A stretch of 64,000 nucleotides of DNA from Talpa occidentalis (Eukaryota; Chordata; Mammalia; Eulipotyphla; Talpidae): assembly GCF_014898055.3 (NCBI RefSeq), contig NW_023604295.1, positions 137,112,676 to 137,176,675 on the forward strand, read 5' to 3'. The notes under the pieces are model-generated. The model ran no database searches and was not told the DNA's origin. It saw only the letters and a list, made by a program, of their open reading frames with translations. Shown here in pieces: positions 10,095-20,432 of this stretch. Within the stretch, counting starts at the first letter, position 1, and every line of letters begins with the position of its first letter. The position numbers were made by a program, and so were the translations under genes.

Positions 10095-11200
10095 TTATTT
10101 ATGTATTTCTTATTTTTTTATTCAGCATATAATTTATGAGCATGTTTCATTATACGTTTTCCCCACATCCACATCCCTTATACCCCTTTAGTACTTTCTC
10201 CCTCTTACTGCCTCTTAACGTCAGAAAATTCATTGGTTTGTTAGTGTCCTCTAGTTTCTGTATGTATTTAGCTTTGTTGCATGTTTTGCTATATGAATGT
10301 CTAATAGTTGCCTTTGTCATTTTGGTTTGCTTTACTACACACAATTCCCTTGAACTGTCCATTTTGTTGTAAATGGAAGCATTTCATCTTTCCTTCCGGC
10401 TGAGTAGTATTTCATTGTGTGGAAATACTTCATCTTGAGCTAGTCCCCTTTCATTGGTCATTTAGCTTGTTTCTATGTCCTTGTCATTATAAATAATGCT
10501 GCAGTAAACATTGTCAAACATGTAATTTTTTTTTTTTTTTTGGTTGATGGTTTCAAGTTCTTTGGATTGGTGCCAAGCATGGAATTGCTAGGTCATACAG
10601 TATGTCCATTTTTAGTTTTTGAAGGTCAATCCAGTTTGCTTTCCAAAATGGCTGCACCAGTTTTCATTCTTACCGAAAAGGAATGATATGTTTTTCTTTC
10701 TCCACATTCTCTCCAGTTGGGGGTCTTTTTTTTTTAAGATTTATTTATTTATGTATACAAGAGCTGGGGTACAGGCCAGAGATGCAGGGGGCGGTGTGTG
10801 TGTGAGAGGATTCACCAGAGACAGAGTGGGGAGCAGAACAGGCAGAGCTACTGAAATACACTGCTGAGGGGAGCAGCGAGCAGACAGGAGAGGCCTGCTG
10901 CACCATGTGGGTATCTCCCTGGCTGGGCATCAAATTCGGGCTGCAGAGGCTGTGGATTGCTTCACTGGGTGGTACTTAACCCCTTGCACCACCAGGGAGG
11001 CCCTGATTGGGGGTATTTTAAATATGATATGTTGCCACAGGTGTGAATGGATACCTCATTGCGGATACCCTTTTAAGGAAAGACAATGAACATTTTTCCA
11101 CCTATTTATTGATCTCCTGGATATCCTCTTTGGTGAATTCTTTGTTCAGCTCTGCTTCCTATTTATTTATTTTTTCACTTTGTCTATGCTTTTAATTCAA
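10095..11200 (-). mobile_element. L1 3' half fragment, interrupted by a SINE
   Basis: Antisense L1 with TTCATTGTGTGGAAATACTT, ATAAATAATGCTGCAGTAAA, 'GGAATTGCTAGGTCATACAG', 'CCAAAATGGCTGCACCAG' and, beyond the SINE, TGAATGGATACCTCATTGC and TCTTTGGTGAATTCTTTG. These run from the 3' untranslated end back into the ORF2 C-terminal part. It is diverged with many stops. Confidence 0.88.
10725..11006 (-). mobile_element. SINE, subfamily B, inside an L1
   Basis: Reverse copy: T-rich tail and ATTTATTTATTTATG at left, AGAGCTGGGGTACAGGCC (subfamily B mark), body GGAGAGGCCTGCTGCACCA, head ending CCAGGGAGGCCC. It interrupts the L1 at TTGGGGGT, present on both sides (10717-10724 and 11007-11014), giving a short target-site duplication. 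Confidence 0.9.
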
Positions 11201-11242
11201 ATGAGTATTGTAAAAAACAGTTGCTGCTACTTTCATTGATAG

Positions 11243-14200
11243 TTGAACAATCTTCTACTGACTATCTGTAAAACACAGGAAGAGGAAGCAGAGTCCCAGT
11301 TCCTGCTTCATGGTCTCTCACTAAATGAAGGTAAGATGTTTAGAACCACATATCATATAGAAGTAAGGCCTCCATACTTCAGAAAATGTATCCCTGGAAA
11401 AACGGATGTGACACCTGTCATTCACATTGTAAAAAGAAATCTGACCCAACTCACTCCAGGTGATGCCAGTCCCTCTGGGCTTCCTTCAGGGGAAGAGGCA
11501 CAGGAACAGCCCTGCTGCCACACAGTCGGCCTCCTGCAGCTTCACCGTCCAGCATCTGTCCTGCCTTGGCAGTGGTCAGCCCACAGCCCCCGGGGCCCAC
11601 TCAGGTCGGCACCTCCCAGTAATGGCCACCTCCCCGGGACCACTGCGAATCCAGCCCTGCTGTGTCTACCACAAATCTCGTTGGATTCGTGGGAAAGTTT
11701 GGCCTTTGTCTCACTGAAGTTAAAGACATTTTATCTGCAGAGACAGACAGATTACAGTGTACTATTTGGGGACTCAGAGTGACTTCTCTGAATTTCTGTA
11801 TAATCTTCTGCAGCACCGAAAACAGAGGGCAGAGACTGCACCCTTCCTGCCTTAACTGGGAGAGCACAGGATTTCAGGATTGAAACCATTTGGTCTCCGA
11901 AGGAAGCACCGCTCCCTCAAAATGAAATTTCCACCAGTATTTGTGTAGGCCCAGGATTCCCTTGGTGTTCCCCCACTTTAGCTCTTACAGACCTAAGCCA
12001 GGGGTGCCTCTGTTTCTGCTTCCAGGCCTGACACCTTGCCCCTCTGGTGAGGAACACAGAATGGCCTAGATACTTGAGGAAAGGATGCATGTGATGTGGG
12101 TGGGGAAAGAGAAAAAGAAAAATCAACCCAGAGAGAAAATTAATTGGACTGTAGGTCTTGAGCTAAATTGTTTGCAATCATTGTGACGTTCTTAGAGGCC
12201 AGCATTAAATATTCAAATGACTTCAATACTCTATTCAGAAAACACTCATTCTATCCTAATATAAAAATGTTTCAAGAGACTTGCAATTAAAAATGATACA
12301 TTATTCAACATTCGAGTAAAATTGATGCGTCTACAAAGATGCTGTTATGTCACACACCCCAGGAATGTGTCGTGTGTTCTTCGGGTGCATATGCCCTAGT
12401 GTGTCTCAGACATAGATGTTGGGAGAATCTCAGGAAAATTCCAATTCAGTCCAGGTTACATATAGTAATCATGTTGGAGGAGAGAGGGGGAGGTGGAACA
12501 ATCACCAAGCAAATAAGAGAAAGACAGCATTTATAAGGGATGAAGAAAGACAGCATTTATTTAGAAATGATGTTAAAACTAACGTGGCATCCGAGGATAA
12601 AAGAGGTAAGTTTTTCATGCAACTTTTTATGTTTCTCTCCTTTTGATGAAACATCTTTCCTGCAGACTGTCGGTGAATCCTCTATTGTGATGAAAGTTAC
12701 TCTACTGGCTATTACAATAATAAAAAAAACAAGCCTCTGGAAGAAAAGAACACTTCCTGAATTTTAGTATAAAATTGAAATTAGCTGATATCATAAAACG
12801 TTAAAAGCTTTTCTGATTTTCAGAACACCCAGCTCCCAATCTTAACTTTGCCCTTAAAAAAATCATCACAAAAGGGAAATATAAACGAGGAGAATGGAAA
12901 ACTTTAAAAATAATCACATACTCTGAATTAATTGCCTTTATCTTAGAGCTGAGTTATTTTTTTAAGAAAGGGTAATCAGACTTGCAGCTAAAAATAATGT
13001 GAAGAGTCCACATTCCTGTGAGTTTCCCTAAGATAATGAGGAAGTTCTATGACTTCTTAGACTTGTGGGCAGAGGTAGTTCTAAAAAGTGGTGCTTATGT
13101 AATTCATAGCAAGCAGCTAGCAGTTATATGTTGAGATAAGTGTAACTCGTTAGGAAGATAAGTGAGGCTCATTAGAACCTTTCTTTCAAAGAGTGCACAG
13201 AGAAAACAAGAAAACCCATTGCCTTCAGAAGACTCAGAACTAGCCAGGAATAGTGATTAAGTGTCTTGTCACTTTGTAACAAAGATGACTTTCTGAAGAA
13301 GTCAACTAAGTCCATTTTATAAGATTTTGGTGCTAAGACAGAATAGGAAAGTACCTCCAGGGCGAGTACTGCCAAAGGGAAGGTGGCAGTCTGCCATTGC
13401 TGGGGATCTAAGAAAAGAGGTAGGAGCCAGTCAAGAACTGAGAGACCATGATGCCTGGTGGCCAAGGCTTGTTGAAAGTTCTGTGGGGTAAAGCCTTCTC
13501 ATCCACATTTCCATGAAGAACACAAAGTTTAAAGAGCCAGAATATGGAGGTGAACTACTATATTTCAAAATAAAATGTTGAGTCTTTAAAAGGTGAAATT
13601 TTTCTTCTCTGTGTTGAGATAGACCTTCACACTATAGCTAGAACTAATTCTCCTTATGGCTTCTTGGACTATATTTTGCGTAAGAAACAGATCCAGTGAT
13701 ATTAGTACTCAGTGTTTTTTGTTTGGTTGGGTTGTGAGTGGAATGCGTTTATATCTCTGTCAGAGACACTCGCTTTATTTCTCTCACTCCCTTGGTTGGT
13801 GTGCTGTTGGTAGATTCTTGTACAGGATGTAGAAGATGTAGTACTACCTTTATTGTTCAGATTTTGTCTAAGAGAAACTGTGACTATTTTAAAAACTTGC
13901 AGCGTTCAGGACTTCAGTAAGATCTAGGTAGATATTAGTTATGAGTGGGGAAAAGAGTTAAGAAAGGAGTAAAGAAAATATAAACTCTCAGGAGCTGTGA
14001 TATTAATTATTCCTAGGAATTAACTATAGCTAATAAAATAAATAAATCAGTTTTTTTTTTCCTCCATGACCTGCAATAGCCTACAGTTTTCTGATATCAT
14101 GTTGTTGTCTTAAAGTGAAGTAGTTTGAAATAGTATTACACACGAGTTAAAAACAACAAACAGGTCTTCCCTACTCTTCTCTATATTGCAATAATTGTAA

Positions 14201-14530
14201 CCTGTGAACTCAAAACACAACTGAAAATTAGTCACAAGCTTTTGGAGTTCTAGTGGTTGTTTTGTAAAAGATGCTTAATAACATATAATCAAACTGAAGC
14301 CAGGGGACTGAACTTATGGCCGCCGGTGATGCCTTTCCTACTAAAGACCAGCACTTATTTTATCAAATGCTGTGATTAGATCCTGTGGAAGAAACTTAAG
14401 GACAACATGGAATGTAATAAAAATAATTATACAGTCCTCTTAATATAGATCAGCATGATTCCACTATAGATTTTAGGGTCAGTGGAAGTAGTGGGAAGAA
14501 CACACTTGTATTGAATGTTTAATATTGCTC
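11243..14530. other. 3.3 kb unique DNA, no confirmed gene
   Basis: No mobile element recognised. A GC-richer patch at about 11440-11680 creates one of the longer open frames in the window (179 codons, 11243-11782, plus), but the translation has no recognisable domain, no compositional sign of coding and several overlapping frames of similar openness, so I do not call it a gene. A 17-bp direct repeat AGAAAGACAGCATTTAT sits at 12518-12534 and 12544-12560, a small local duplication. Confidence 0.4.
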
Positions 14531-14640
14531 CAGGAGCTGGCGATATGTTTGCATGGGTGAGCAAACCATAGAGATCTCTGCCTTCTCGGAGTCAGCATCA
14601 TATGCACACTAACTGCTCCAAAGATAAACAAGTCAGAATA
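14531..14640 (+). mobile_element. L2-like fragment
   Basis: The run 'GGGTGAGCAAACCATAGAGA' followed by TCTCTGCCTTCTCGGAGTC and AAGATAAACAAGTC resembles the L2 passage 'CAGTGAACAAAACAGACAAA' then CCCTGCCCTCATGGAGC. It is interrupted on its right by the SINE at 14641. Weak match. Confidence 0.4.
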
Positions 14641-14966
14641 GAGCCTCGCCGGTGGCGCAGCGGTTGAGCGCTGGGTTGTGAAGCTGCCTGCAGCCTCTGC
14701 AGCGCCGGTTCAATCCCCAGCTGCTCCCAGCCATTGGAGGAGGGTCCCACATGGCGCGCAGACCTCTCCTGCCGCCCGCTGCTCCCCTCAGCAGTGTACT
14801 TCGGTCCTTCTGCCTGCTCTGCTCCCCGCTCTGGCTCTGGTGAATTCTCTCACCCTCCTGCGCTTCTGACTATACCCAGTGCTTGAATGAATGAATGAAT
14901 GAATAAATACATAAATCTTTTAAAAAAAATAAAAAAACAAAACAAACAAGCAAAAAAAAAAAAACC
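14641..14966 (+). mobile_element. full-length SINE, subfamily A
   Basis: Head starts GAGCCTCGCCGGTGGCGC with A box TGGCGCAGCGGTTGAG and B box GGTTCAATCCCC. The body has GCGCGCAGACCTCTCCTG and the tail (GAAT)n, AATAAATACATAAATCTTTT and A-rich sequence with ACAAACAAGC. The target-site duplication AACAAGTCAGAATA is at 14627-14640 and 14967-14980, perfect over 14 bp. Confidence 0.93.
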
Positions 14967-14980
14967 AACAAGTCAGAATA

Positions 14981-15515
14981 AAGGAATAGATGGCAGGAGT
15001 GACAGAAAGCAGAAGAGGATCTATGACTGAGGGCGTTGGGGCGCCAACATTTGGAGGTAGAGAGAGAGAAGGCATAGGTGATTGATTGGGTGTGTTGCCT
15101 GCTTCTCTATCCTATATCCAGGAAGTGTTTTTATAACCAGAGGAAGAGGAAATGGCTGGGATTTAACAGTGATTAAATCCACTGTAGTGAACTCAAAATC
15201 TCAGAAGTCCTTTACAGAGATTACTTTTCAAAACTATCAATCCAGTGATAACCTCATTCAAAGGAAATATCTGTGGCCCACTACCCTAGCATGCTGAGGC
15301 GGCCTTGAGGCTATAGCTTGGGGCGCTGTGATTTGCATTTCCCCCAGTCCTCTTCCATTAGAACGAATGTAGCAGGAGTCTACAGACGTGAAAGATACCA
15401 AGAAAACTAGCTCGATGATTACTAAAATACATTATTAATGTGAATATTCTAAGGTCAAGGTATAAATGCAAGTAATAAAGCTGGGAGCCACTATTTCCCC
15501 CTTTAGACAGACATG
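14981..15515. other. unique DNA
   Basis: No element or gene recognised. Confidence 0.4.
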
Positions 15516-15518
15516 ATT

Positions 15519-15705
15519 TCTTTTTTAATTAATTAACTAATTAATTAAACTTCATTATCTTACATCACTGACCTCCCCTCAGATGTAGTCCTGCAGTTCT
15601 CCCACCACCACAGCACCGTGACCCATCACAGTCTCTTGTGCTCTTTCTCCCCTGTTTTGACCCTCCTGTTTCTCCCTTTTGCTTCAAATCTCTGGTCAGC
15701 TTGCG
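15519..15705 (-). mobile_element. L1 3' terminal fragment
   Basis: Antisense L1 3' end: A/T tail region then 'CTTCATTATCTTACATCACT', GATGTAGTCCTGCAG, and 'GTCTCTTGTGCTCTTTCTCC' followed by CCTGTTTTGACCCTC. The same block occurs at 41575-41620, so the two copies belong to one L1 subfamily. Confidence 0.8.
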
Positions 15706-15769
15706 AATTTTGTAGACAGACACGACTTCTTGAACTGGGTTTTATTTCCATATTTTGGAAATGATCTTT

Positions 15770-16057
15770 CTTTTTTCCCCCTTTTTTATTTTTTAAGGAT
15801 TTATTTATTTATGCACACAAGAACTGGGGTACAGGCCAGAGGTGCGGGAGGGTGAGAGGATTCACCAGAAACAGAGTGGGGAGCAGAATAGGCAGAGTGA
15901 CTCAAATACACTGCTGAGGGGAGCAGCGGAGAGACAGGAGAGGTCTGCTGTGCCATGTGGGTAGCTCCCTGGCTGTCTGGTGATGGAACTCTTGCTTCAG
16001 AAGTTGTGGATAGCTTCATAGTGCTGTGCTTAACCCCTTGCACCACCAGGGAGGCCC
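15770..16057 (-). mobile_element. SINE, subfamily B
   Basis: Reverse copy with tail TTTTTAAGGATTTATTTATT, AGAACTGGGGTACAGGCC, body GGAGAGGTCTGCTGTGCC and head ending CCACCAGGGAGGCCC. The flanks GGAAATGATCTTT (15757-15769) and GGAATGATTTTT (from 16059) look like a decayed target-site duplication. Confidence 0.9.
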
Positions 16058-16164
16058 AGGAATGATTTTTCAATTAAAAATTCAATCTACTTTAAATTTA
16101 ATTTTAAATTATTTTAAATTAAGGGAAATAAAAAAGGTAATTTATCTTAAAAAAATAAATGCTT

Positions 16165-16885
16165 TGCCCCAGTGGACACATGGCAAAGGATCCATACAGG
16201 CTGGTCACAAGGGATGGACATTAAGACCACATGCTGGCCACCAGCCATAATCAAGTAAACACCAATTAAAATAAGCAATCAGCTTAAATGTTTTGGAGTG
16301 GCAGTCATTTTAAAAGATGAATCTATGTGCACTCACATACACTGCTGGTGGGAATGTAAATGAGAACATTTTTAGATTTAAATTTGATAATCTATCAAAA
16401 GCCTCAAAACCTTAAAAAGTTTTTGAAAGTACCTCTGCTCTCCTAGGAATTTGTCCTAAGAAAATATTCTGAAGTGGTTATGAAAATATTTTTGCAGTAA
16501 TATTTGTAAAGGTGAAAAATGAGAAATGGTTTAGAATTTAGTGGTTGAGGATTGGTTAACCAAATTATGGTATATTTATATATTGTGATTTCTCTATGTT
16601 TTTGAAGACTTGAATAAATGCTTATTGTATGCTATGAGAAAAAAGCAGTTTATAGAATACTGCACACCCTTTGATAGTAATGGAAGGCACGTGCAGATCC
16701 GTACAAACAGGTACATAGGAAAACCCTGAAAAGAATTCTACCAAGATAATTACAATGTTCTTTTCTCTAGGTAGTGAAATAGAGGCAATTTTTAAAATTC
16801 TCCAAATAACTTCTGTATTTTCTGAAATTCCTGCAATATTCATGCATTACTCTTCTGTTTAGAAATTAAACATGTATGAATAGGA
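16165..16885 (+). mobile_element. old L1 3' end (L1ME/L1M type)
   Basis: Sense-oriented decayed ORF2 end and 3' untranslated region: 'ACACTGCTGGTGGGAATGTA', TCCTAGGAATTTGTCCTAAG, 'AACCAAATTATGGTATATTT' and later TTCTGTATTTTCTGAAATTC then CTGCAATATTCATGCATTAC. These are landmarks of old L1M elements. No intact frame. Confidence 0.8.
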
Positions 16886-17133
16886 GGAGAGAGAGAACTT
16901 TCTTAGGCACTTTTGTTTTCCTCTTACAATACTACCTTAAAAAATTTGTTCTCCTGTTTGCTATTATTGGATGAAATAATTTTTATAAGTGAAAGAATTT
17001 TGTGCCTCATATACAAAGGGTTCTCTTTTATTCTTAAGTTGATATTGTGAGGAGTTGATGCCTAGGACTTGACAACGGCCATCTAGCATAACAGCATCAC
17101 GGTCACACAGTACAACATTAAGAAGCAGGCAGA

Positions 17134-17408
17134 GGGCCTCCCTGGTGGCACAGGGATTAAGACGCAATCTATGAAGCTATCCGCAGCCACTGTAGCACGA
17201 GTTCGATTCCCGGCCAGCCAGGGAGAAACCCACATGGTGCAGCAGACCTCTCCTGTCTCGCCTGCTGCTCCCCTCAGCAGAGCACTTCGGTCCATCTGCC
17301 TGTTCTGCTCCCCACTGTCTCTGGTGAATCCTCTCACCTTCCTGCATCTCTGGCCTGTACCCCAATTCTTGTACAAAAATAAATAAATCTTTTAAAAATT
17401 AAAAAAAA
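17134..17408 (+). mobile_element. full-length SINE, subfamily B
   Basis: Head GGGCCTCCCTGGTGGCAC, B box AGTTCGATTCCC, body CAGCAGACCTCTCCTGTCTC, tail CTTGTACAAAAATAAATAAA then TCTTTT and poly(A). The target-site duplication AAGAAGCAGGCAGA at 17120-17133 and 17409-17422 is a perfect 14 bp. Confidence 0.94.
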
Positions 17409-17424
17409 AAGAAGCAGGCAGAAT

Positions 17425-18400
17425 ATGGACAACAGCAGAGCTGAGTTAGGGGATTCTGAATTCTTGGGTTTGTGTAAATGTGAAACAATAAAGGACTGAG
17501 TAATATGTTGAATCAATTATTTTGCATTTGCTATGTAGGTTCTAATCTGTACAGCACCTTATAATGCCAGAAGGTTTCTTCTGCCCAGAATCTAAACTTT
17601 AATCTGGAAATTGGGAAAGAGAAAGTCCTGGTTCCTAGCTTGGAATTTAGATGGTGTGGTGGTCCATTCCTTTAATTAATGGCTTGAAACCATTTGAGAA
17701 AGTGATGTGAGAAACAGCATAAAATTCATTATGAGTAATGATGAGAGTGATGACCTATAGTAAAAAGTTCAAGCTTCTAGAGCAAATGTATGTCTCTGTG
17801 TAGGTGTTTGTTTAAAATAATTAACTGGCAAAGATTTTTTGATAAAGTTTATAAGAGGCATGTATGTAAAAGGGCATTAAGTATACCTTTCAAGACAGGG
17901 TATTTCTGACCTTAGAATAACTGTAGAGTGACTCAGAAGAGAATATTATGCCAAAATGGTAAAGTAATTGAGGCAACTCTATATGTAATTCAAGTAAAAA
18001 GAAAACAACGTTTCCCAAATCACCTCTACCTTATTCGTTTTTCCTGAACGATCCAGGTAATTGCTTTAGTACTTGTTATTTAGACAATGGAAACCTGATT
18101 TTTACATTTTGTTTCCTATGGAGAACACAAAAGGGGGAGAAGCATAAACCCCATCCTTTAGGGTATTTTCCAATGAAATTGAAAAGGTAGTAAACCACCC
18201 TAACATGGCAGGGCAAACAAAAGACCTTCACTTCTATGTAAAGGCCTCTGGAAGAGGAATTAAATACATCAGAGGGAGGTTTTATTTTTTACCTATTTAG
18301 TGCCAAACTATTTCCATTCATTTTGGTGAAAGTTGTCAGAAGGAAACATTACTTTTAATTTAACACAAAAGCAAACCTCTTGAAAAGGGTATAAATTAGT
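17425..18400. other. unique AT-rich DNA
   Basis: No repeat or gene recognised. Confidence 0.4.
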
Positions 18401-18900
18401 TTTAATATTGATCTACTTCTAGAAGTTGCATTGCATGGTCATCCTGATACTACAGATTTTACTTCTCGAATGTAAAAAAAAGAATTCGAACCAACTGCTT
18501 ATATGACTTTCGTCGCTGAAGTGAAGGGCTACAAACTCTGAGCAGAGCCTATGAGTCGGTCGCCTGAGACCTCTGAGTTGGGCTGGTGGCCAGCACCTAA
18601 TAAGGTTTGTCGTGAATGTTGAGTCTTTTGGAACTCCCAGGAGTAATTTTTGGCTGCTGTGAGAGGGAAAGACTTGAATTACCCCTAATTGTTTACGATC
18701 TCCTCTTGAGGCTGTGGTACACTTGAACTGGATTTCCAACCTATAGATCTCCCTTCTAAGGTAGCTTGGGAGCCTGAAGTATTCGGGAATTCTGAATGGA
18801 GGATAAGTAAAACCTAGTGGGCCCTCTCAGCTGCCGGTTTTGCAGGTTGTTTAAATTGCAGCACCAGCAGGTCTAAAGAATGACATTTCCATGGTAATTT
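18400..18900. promoter_or_regulatory. candidate conserved non-coding block
   Basis: This repeat-free stretch keeps CpGs unusually densely for its surroundings (CTCGAATG, TTCGAACC, TTTCGTCGCTG, GTCGGTCGCCTG, GTCGTGAATG, TTACGATC within about 220 bp). Methylated neutral mammalian DNA loses CpG quickly, so retention suggests selection or germline hypomethylation. It also carries homeodomain-like CCTAATTG. A 106-codon minus-strand frame (18419-18739) spans it but has no recognisable domain. Function is inferred only from composition. Confidence 0.35.
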
Positions 18901-19799
18901 AGCTAAAGAAAAAATTACAGGCTTGGCTGGAAATGAACACATTTGTAATCACCAATAATCCTGTTCATAATATGCTACCTTGGATTTACAATTCTACTCC
19001 AGTTCTCACAAACAAACAAACCAAACCACAGATATTTGACTGCTTCATCTCTCTGGTTAATTGGAATTTCTTAGATAGTTCCAACTCAGAAAATAGGAAG
19101 ACTTGTGAGGTTAATAAAAGGTTACCTTCCTTGATTCGTCCTACAAATACTTGAATTCCAACCATTTCCAGTATTCATTCATGTTCCCCTTATTTCCCTA
19201 ATGGATCATTCGTATCACCAAACTGTACTTTGGCAGTTTTCTTCTTTATCACGAATTATAATTATGCACTAAGCCTTGCAATAAGTCAAGCTGACTCGGG
19301 TTGTGTATACCTCGTTTGGCAGGAACTCGTCTAGTGCTTAATGAAGGCTGCAGAAGTGCCTTGATTTGTCTGGCACAGTGTTTAGTTTCTGTGTTCCAGA
19401 AAGTGGCTCTGCAGTCAGTGTTTTCATTTATGTTGCTTCCTAGCCATTGCAGGCTTCATTTTACTCAGAAGCTTGTTTTCTTTTGGCTTTTGCTGACAGC
19501 AGATCCTCTCCCATTTTCAAACTGTATCATCTTTATTATACCGGTTTGGGGGAAGTAGTGTTTGCAATCCAGGATCAAAACACTGCTTGTGACATTTGGA
19601 TTCAGGCCAAGAGTTGTAATGCAAATGAAGCTAATACCTGAAGGAGCATTTCACACAGTTGATACAGATGTCACCTTTCTGAAGAGTTAAGTACTTTATA
19701 CTACGTGATATACCCATTCATATTCTGTGCATTCATGTTATAAAAAAGTCTCACTCACTTTTGTCTAAACCTCCCAGGTCTTCAGAGATGCTATTCCTT
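18901..19799. other. unique DNA
   Basis: No repeat or gene recognised; short frames at 18933-19154 and 19301-19641 look random. Confidence 0.4.
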
Positions 19800-19815
19800 T
19801 CATTGGAAATATTTA

Positions 19816-20071
19816 TTTATTTATTTATTTATTTATACAAGCACTGGGTACAGTCACAAGCGCAGGAGGGTAAGAGGGTCCACCAGAGCCAGAGCAGCGA
19901 GCAGAACAGGCAGACTGACGAAGTACACTGCTGAGGGGAGCAACGGGCGGCAGGAGAGGTCTGCGTGCCATGTGGTTCCCTTGCCGGTGGCCGGGGATCG
20001 AATAGGCAATGCAGAGGCTGCAGACAGCTTCGCAGCCCAGTGCTCAACTGCTGAGCTACCAGGGGAGGGCC
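19816..20071 (-). mobile_element. full-length SINE, subfamily A
   Basis: Reverse copy: (ATTT)n tail, CACTGGGTACAGTCACAAGC, body GCAGGAGAGGTCTGCGTGCC, head ending CCAGGGGAGGGCC. The flanks TCATTGGAAATATTTA (19800-19815) and TCATTTGAGATATTTA (20072-20087) are a 16-bp target-site duplication with two mismatches, so it is older than the adjacent L1 that reused the same site. Confidence 0.92.
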
Positions 20072-20099
20072 TCATTTGAGATATTTATTTATTTATTTA

Positions 20100-20371
20100 T
20101 TTTTTAAATATTTATTTAATACATACAGGAACTGGGGTACAGGCCAGAGTTATGGGGGCGGTGATGAGGGGATTCACCAGAGACAGAGTGGGGAGCAGAA
20201 CAGGCAGATCTACTGAAATACATTGCCAACGGGAGCAACTGGCAAGTCAGGAGAGGTCTGCTGCTCCACGTGGATTGCTCCCTGGCTGGCTGGGGATCGA
20301 ACTTGTGCTGCAGTGGCTGCGGATAGCTTCATAGGTTGTCTTAACCCCTCTTGCCACCAGGGAGGGCCTGC
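20100..20371 (-). mobile_element. SINE, subfamily B, in the L1 3' tail
   Basis: Reverse copy: tail TTTAAATATTTATTTAATAC, GGAACTGGGGTACAGGCC, body GTCAGGAGAGGTCTGCTGC, head ending CCACCAGGGAGGGCC. It lies between the L1 tail ((ATTT)n at about 20380-20430) and the L1's own target-site duplication, in the same orientation as the L1. A 10-base spacer GCAAGAGTAG separates it from the L1 tail, and this spacer is not repeated on the SINE's other side. Confidence 0.9.
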
Positions 20372-20381
20372 AAGAGTAGTT

Positions 20382-20387
20382 TATTTT

Positions 20388-20432
<45 letters not shown>
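20382..20432. repeat. (TTTA)n simple repeat
   Basis: A run of TTTA units, the expanded A-rich tail of the L1 read on the opposite strand. Confidence 0.9.

Noticed and set aside
11243..11782. 179-codon plus-strand open frame as a gene
   Set aside because: No recognisable domain, competing open frames in a GC-rich patch, and no splice or promoter evidence. Length is compatible with chance.
20382..20432. (TTTA)n runs as CRISPR or satellite arrays
   Set aside because: They are expanded A-rich tails of retrotransposons on the opposite strand; there are no spacers and no long units.
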